Shown piece by piece: positions 61,674 to 64,000 of a stretch of DNA of 64,000 bases. The notes beneath the pieces are model-generated. The model saw only the letters and a list, made by a program, of their open reading frames with translations, did not search any database and was not told the DNA's origin. The stretch comes from Calothrix sp. PCC 7716 (lineage in GTDB: Bacteria > Cyanobacteriota > Cyanobacteriia > Cyanobacteriales > Nostocaceae). The translations under genes and the position numbers were made by a program. How positions within the stretch are numbered: position 1 is the first letter of the stretch; the number at the start of each line of letters is the position of its first letter. The stretch spans positions 6,204,580 to 6,268,579 of the forward strand of contig NZ_AP025018.1 in NCBI RefSeq assembly GCF_019977735.1, in the 5' to 3' direction.

Positions 61674-61878
61674 AGCTTATTACCTCGGCTCTAAACCAAC
61701 AGATAAACTTGTACGTACCGTCTTTACTTGGTGTCTTTGTCGCTTGAGTCACGTTAATGACTTCGGTGAGCGGAAACTGACTTGCAATAAGTTCACACTT
61801 TGATTGTGCCATTGCTCTTGAAGATGCCCATACAGTATCTTCCCATTCCTCATATGGGTTATCAGGGTCTTGAAGCAT
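61645..61878 (-). CDS. Hypothetical protein, second gene of small operon
   Basis: 77 aa: MLQDPDNPYEEWEDTVWASS, RAMAQSKCELIASQFPLTEV, NVTQATKTPSKDGTYKFICW, FRAEVISYDSNTK. Not recognised; it could be a small alpha/beta domain. The start overlaps the stop of the ribbon-helix-helix gene by one base (TAATG), and its end overlaps the next gene, which makes a tight three-gene operon. Confidence 0.6.
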   Translation of the reverse strand: MLQDPDNPYEEWEDTVWASSRAMAQSKCELIASQFPLTEVINVTQATKTPSKDGTYKFICWFRAEVISYDSNTKIDN

Positions 61879-62111
61879 TAGCTCATTGCCTTTGAATTTG
61901 TAACCTTACGTCCGGCATTCCTACGTTTGCCTCCACGGTTATCCCCAATAGGCATAGCATCAATCGGTATTTCCCCTTGTTGTTTTGCATGGCTAAACAA
62001 CAAGTTTTCAAGGTAACGATTCATAGAGGCGTTGCGCTTTTGTGCCAGCGATTCTAAAGCCTCTAACACTCGTTCATCGAGCTTAAAAGATTTGTTCTTT
62101 CGTTCAGTCAT
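61878..62111 (-). CDS. Ribbon-helix-helix-type small regulator
   Basis: 77 aa from ATG 62111 (MTERKNKSFKLDERVLEALE, SLAQKRNASMNRYLENLLFS). The short beta strand KSFKLDE followed by two helices with the xNxSMNRYLENLL pattern is typical of Arc/CopG-like DNA-binding proteins and antitoxins. The C-terminal tail (GGKRRNAGRKV) is basic. First gene of a three-gene operon; a 14-bp perfect palindrome upstream at 62207 is a candidate operator. Confidence 0.72.
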   Translation of the reverse strand: MTERKNKSFKLDERVLEALESLAQKRNASMNRYLENLLFSHAKQQGEIPIDAMPIGDNRGGKRRNAGRKVTNSKAMS

Positions 62112-62643
62112 ACTTAAATAGTTATATAGCACAATAGCTTGCATTCGCTATTTAGATTAAAGCTTGACGAGTTAATCTTAGCATCATCAATAATCAAAAA
62201 CAATACTTTTGATATCAAAATTGATTTAGTCTCTTGGTGTAGTAAAGCCCGACTTCGGCGATGTTTGGGATATCAGGGAGTGTCTAACATAAAATATTCC
62301 ATGTTTTTTCAAAAATGTTGCTTTTGAATGTTTCTCATACTGACGTACCAACTGTATCTTTAATAACTTTTCCGAAACTCTTGACAAACTATCTCATTTA
62401 TTAAAAAATAATTTCAGCAACTAAATTGTCAAGACTCGCTCTGGAGCATCTTTTTCTACCGGAGTGGTAATTTGATAATTCCTTTACCCTGTCTGTCGTA
62501 AATCCCTGTGTAACTAGTTCCTTGTGGTTAGTGGCTATATTCTTACCAAATCCTTTATTAGGGTTTGGGTTTTTTATTATGGCTATTGCTCAAATTATAT
62601 TGATAATTATTTCTAATAAATTGATAGGAGTTTAACCTGAAGT
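62112..62643. other. Intergenic region with a candidate operator
   Basis: No gene seen. It holds the palindrome at 62207-62220 and AT-rich sequence. Confidence 0.5.
62207..62220. promoter_or_regulatory. Perfect palindrome TTTTGATATCAAAA
   Basis: 14-bp palindrome 96 bp upstream of the ribbon-helix-helix gene start, flanked by CAATAC and TTG. Candidate autoregulatory site. Confidence 0.5.
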
Positions 62644-62859
62644 ATGATGTTTACCTTACCCGGCGCCGCTGACATTAGCAAAAATATATTTTGTTCAAGA
62701 AAGCTTAAGAATCAGCGGACTGGCTGTTTAAGCGATGATTACGCCGAAGAATTGAGAGGTTTGATAGGTGAGCGTTGGAATGAAGTCTGGAGTGTTGTTA
62801 AAGCAAGACACAGGAAAAAGCAAGAATTGTCTGAAGTTGAGAGTGCAAAGCAGTGTTAA
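62644..62859 (+). CDS. Small hypothetical protein
   Basis: 71 aa: MMFTLPGAADISKNIFCSRK, CLSDDYAEELRGLIGERWNE, VWSVVKARHRKKQELSEVES. The second half is helical and charged. There is a GGAG site (TAGGAG) about 16 nt upstream of ATG. Not recognised. Could be a real small gene or a remnant; a GGCGCC lies in it. Confidence 0.4.
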   Translation: MMFTLPGAADISKNIFCSRKLKNQRTGCLSDDYAEELRGLIGERWNEVWSVVKARHRKKQELSEVESAKQC

Positions 62860-63111
62860 GGATTCGTTAAGTAGTATTAACGTATAACTTAATATTTTAT
62901 TAACCATTAGGAAACTTATTCTATTGCTATCTACTGGCAACAAGTATAATATTTGTTCAAATCCACTTACACTCAATGAAAGCAGCACATGTAACGGTTA
63001 TCCAGATAATCCGTTACGTGCTTTTGTTTGTGGCAGTTTGTGTACACGTCATTTTTTTAGCCAAGATACAAAGAACTGTAAATCTATAAACTAGCTACTT
63101 GAAAACTTATA

Positions 63112-63147
63112 TTAGATGACTTATTTAAATACTTAGTTCACAGTTAA
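63112..63147 (+). pseudogene. SBP 3'-end remnant
   Basis: Encodes LDDLFKYLVHS and a stop, the conserved end of the siderophore SBPs of this window (compare LDDLFKYLVNHS at 54340). Only the last eleven codons remain, upstream of another exporter-fold ABC gene. Confidence 0.75.
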
Positions 63148-63154
63148 TTTCTGA

Positions 63155-63222
63155 TCTTGTGGAGCGGGCATCCTTGCCCGCCTCCTTTAAGTTGAAACAG
63201 GCAGGGATGCCTGTTCCACAAG
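63155..63222. repeat. Dispersed repeat, full copy (CTTGTGGAGCGGGCATCCTT)
   Basis: Inverted ends CTTGTGGAGCGGGCATCC and GGATGCCTGTTCCACAAG around a short centre; same family as 49020-49126. Confidence 0.8.
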
Positions 63223-63367
63223 AGAAAATGATTTATTTTTGGAAAATTTTAATAAAATGACCCTTTTGGGATAAAAAAATGCCGTTTTTGGATAGACTAC
63301 GGTGCCCAAAAAATATTATGCTTAGTGTATTTGACTTACAGATACTATAAATAACACTCTTTCACCA

Positions 63368-64000
63368 ATGACAGCAAAACCCCACCCACTAGGACGCTTG
63401 CTCAATTATGGGCGCCAATACCGTCAGCAAATATGGCAAGCAAGTGCTTTTTCTATCATCAATACTATTTTAGATTTGGCGCCGCCTTGGTTAGTAGGTG
63501 TTGCTGTTGATATTTTAGTGCAACAACAGAATTCTAGTATAGCTAAGTTCGGTGTAAAAGATGTTGTTCAACAGTTTTTAGTGCTTTCGATTGTCACAGT
63601 GATTATTTGGGTTTTTGAATCACTTTCCCAATATATATATGATAGGCTATGGCGTAATTTAGCACAAAATATTCAGCATAATTTGCGATTAGAAGCTTAC
63701 AATCATTTGCAAGAACTAGAGTTAGCTTATTTTGAGGATAGTAGTACAGGTGGTTTAATGTCTATTCTCAATGATGATATTAACCAGCTAGAGGATTTTC
63801 TCAATGGTGGCGCCAATGAGATTATACAGATTACCACATCGCTAATTATTCTCATCGGCGGCGCCTTGTTGATGTTACCTCTCAGCATTACCATAGCAGC
63901 AATGTTACCAATGCCGTTTATTGTGTGGGGTTCATTGATTTACCAAAATCGTTTAGAATCACGTTATGCTGATGTGCGAGACAAAGTAGGTAACTTGAGC
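63368..64000 (+). CDS. ABC exporter-fold half-transporter, 5' part (runs off window)
   Basis: 211 codons visible from ATG 63368, no stop before the right edge. MTAKPHPLGRLLNYGRQYRQ, then transmembrane segments (IINTILDLAPPWLVGVAVDI, FLVLSIVTVIIWVFESLSQY) and the coupling-helix stretch LAYFEDSSTGGLMSILNDDI, NQLEDFLNGG typical of type IV (exporter-fold) ABC proteins of the MsbA/multidrug group. The ATPase domain should follow outside the window. Not closely similar to the pair at 33998-37464. Four GGCGCC in 0.6 kb. Confidence 0.9.
   Translation, partial: MTAKPHPLGRLLNYGRQYRQQIWQASAFSIINTILDLAPPWLVGVAVDILVQQQNSSIAKFGVKDVVQQFLVLSIVTVIIWVFESLSQYIYDRLWRNLAQNIQHNLRLEAYNHLQELELAYFEDSSTGGLMSILNDDINQLEDFLNGGANEIIQITTSLIILIGGALLMLPLSITIAAMLPMPFIVWGSLIYQNRLESRYADVRDKVGNLS

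Larger units (their letters stand above)
62860..63367. other. Intergenic region with gene remnant and repeats
   Basis: Contains a TAACGG/CCGTTA inverted repeat near 62993-63018 (AACGGTTATCC ... ATCCGTTACG, related to the CGGAT family), the SBP tail at 63112 and the repeat at 63155. Confidence 0.6.

Noticed and set aside
62728-62988. 86-codon minus-strand frame
   Set aside because: Antisense to the small gene at 62644 with no motif; composition looks random.
1-64000. tRNA or rRNA genes
   Set aside because: No cloverleaf with conserved T-loop and no rRNA-like stretch was recognised on either strand; a covariance search could not be run.

Overview
The window comes from a filamentous, probably heterocyst-type cyanobacterium (Nostoc/Calothrix/Rivularia-like; the genus is inferred). 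Signs of this are two high-light-inducible (Hli/CAB-like) protein genes, a xisH/xisI fdxN-element excision-factor locus plus remnants, TonB receptors with an N-terminal AMIN domain, low GC, and many decayed genes and dispersed palindromic repeats. A striking genome-level signal is the palindrome GGCGCC. I count about 110 copies, where base composition predicts about 4; the usual cyanobacterial HIP1 octamer GCGATCGC was seen only once.

Most of the window (about 0.6-54.4 kb) is an iron/siderophore/heme uptake accessory region. Its building blocks are an AMIN-TonB siderophore receptor, an iron-siderophore substrate-binding protein (SBP) and a PchR-type AraC regulator, repeated many times in all states of decay. 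Left part: PepSY membrane protein behind a Fur-like box (0.6-1.8 kb), AraC and receptor fragments, a Fic protein, an RloA-like ATPase, then a heme locus (broken permease/ATPase remnant, heme-type TonB receptor, SBP lipoprotein; 7-11 kb). Middle: hli, xisHI and a frameshifted YhcG-type nuclease; a twin pair of AraC genes; a receptor cut by an IS4-family element plus an SBP; a TAXI-like protein; a second twin pair of AraC genes; a receptor cut by an IS630-family element plus an SBP.

From 34.0 to 48.9 kb all main genes lie on the minus strand: hydrolase, DUF1636 protein, two AraC regulators, receptor, SBP, receptor, SBP, and two exporter-fold ABC half-transporters. The last SBP and the two ABC genes overlap by 4 nt each, suggesting a dedicated inner-membrane importer in place of FecCDE. 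FecCDE is present only as a fused fragment. The two complete AMIN receptors of the window are here.

The right part (49-64 kb) holds small conserved cyanobacterial genes, two candidate tandem sRNAs beside a second hli gene, a 5'-truncated receptor with its SBP, a PIN toxin/antitoxin pair whose toxin has a nonsense mutation, a divergent Mn/Zn-type ABC uptake system around a Fur/Zur-like palindrome, a TPR protein, an MFS transporter, a small ribbon-helix-helix operon, and the start of another exporter-fold ABC protein running off the right edge. No rRNA, tRNA or CRISPR array and no siderophore biosynthesis genes were seen.
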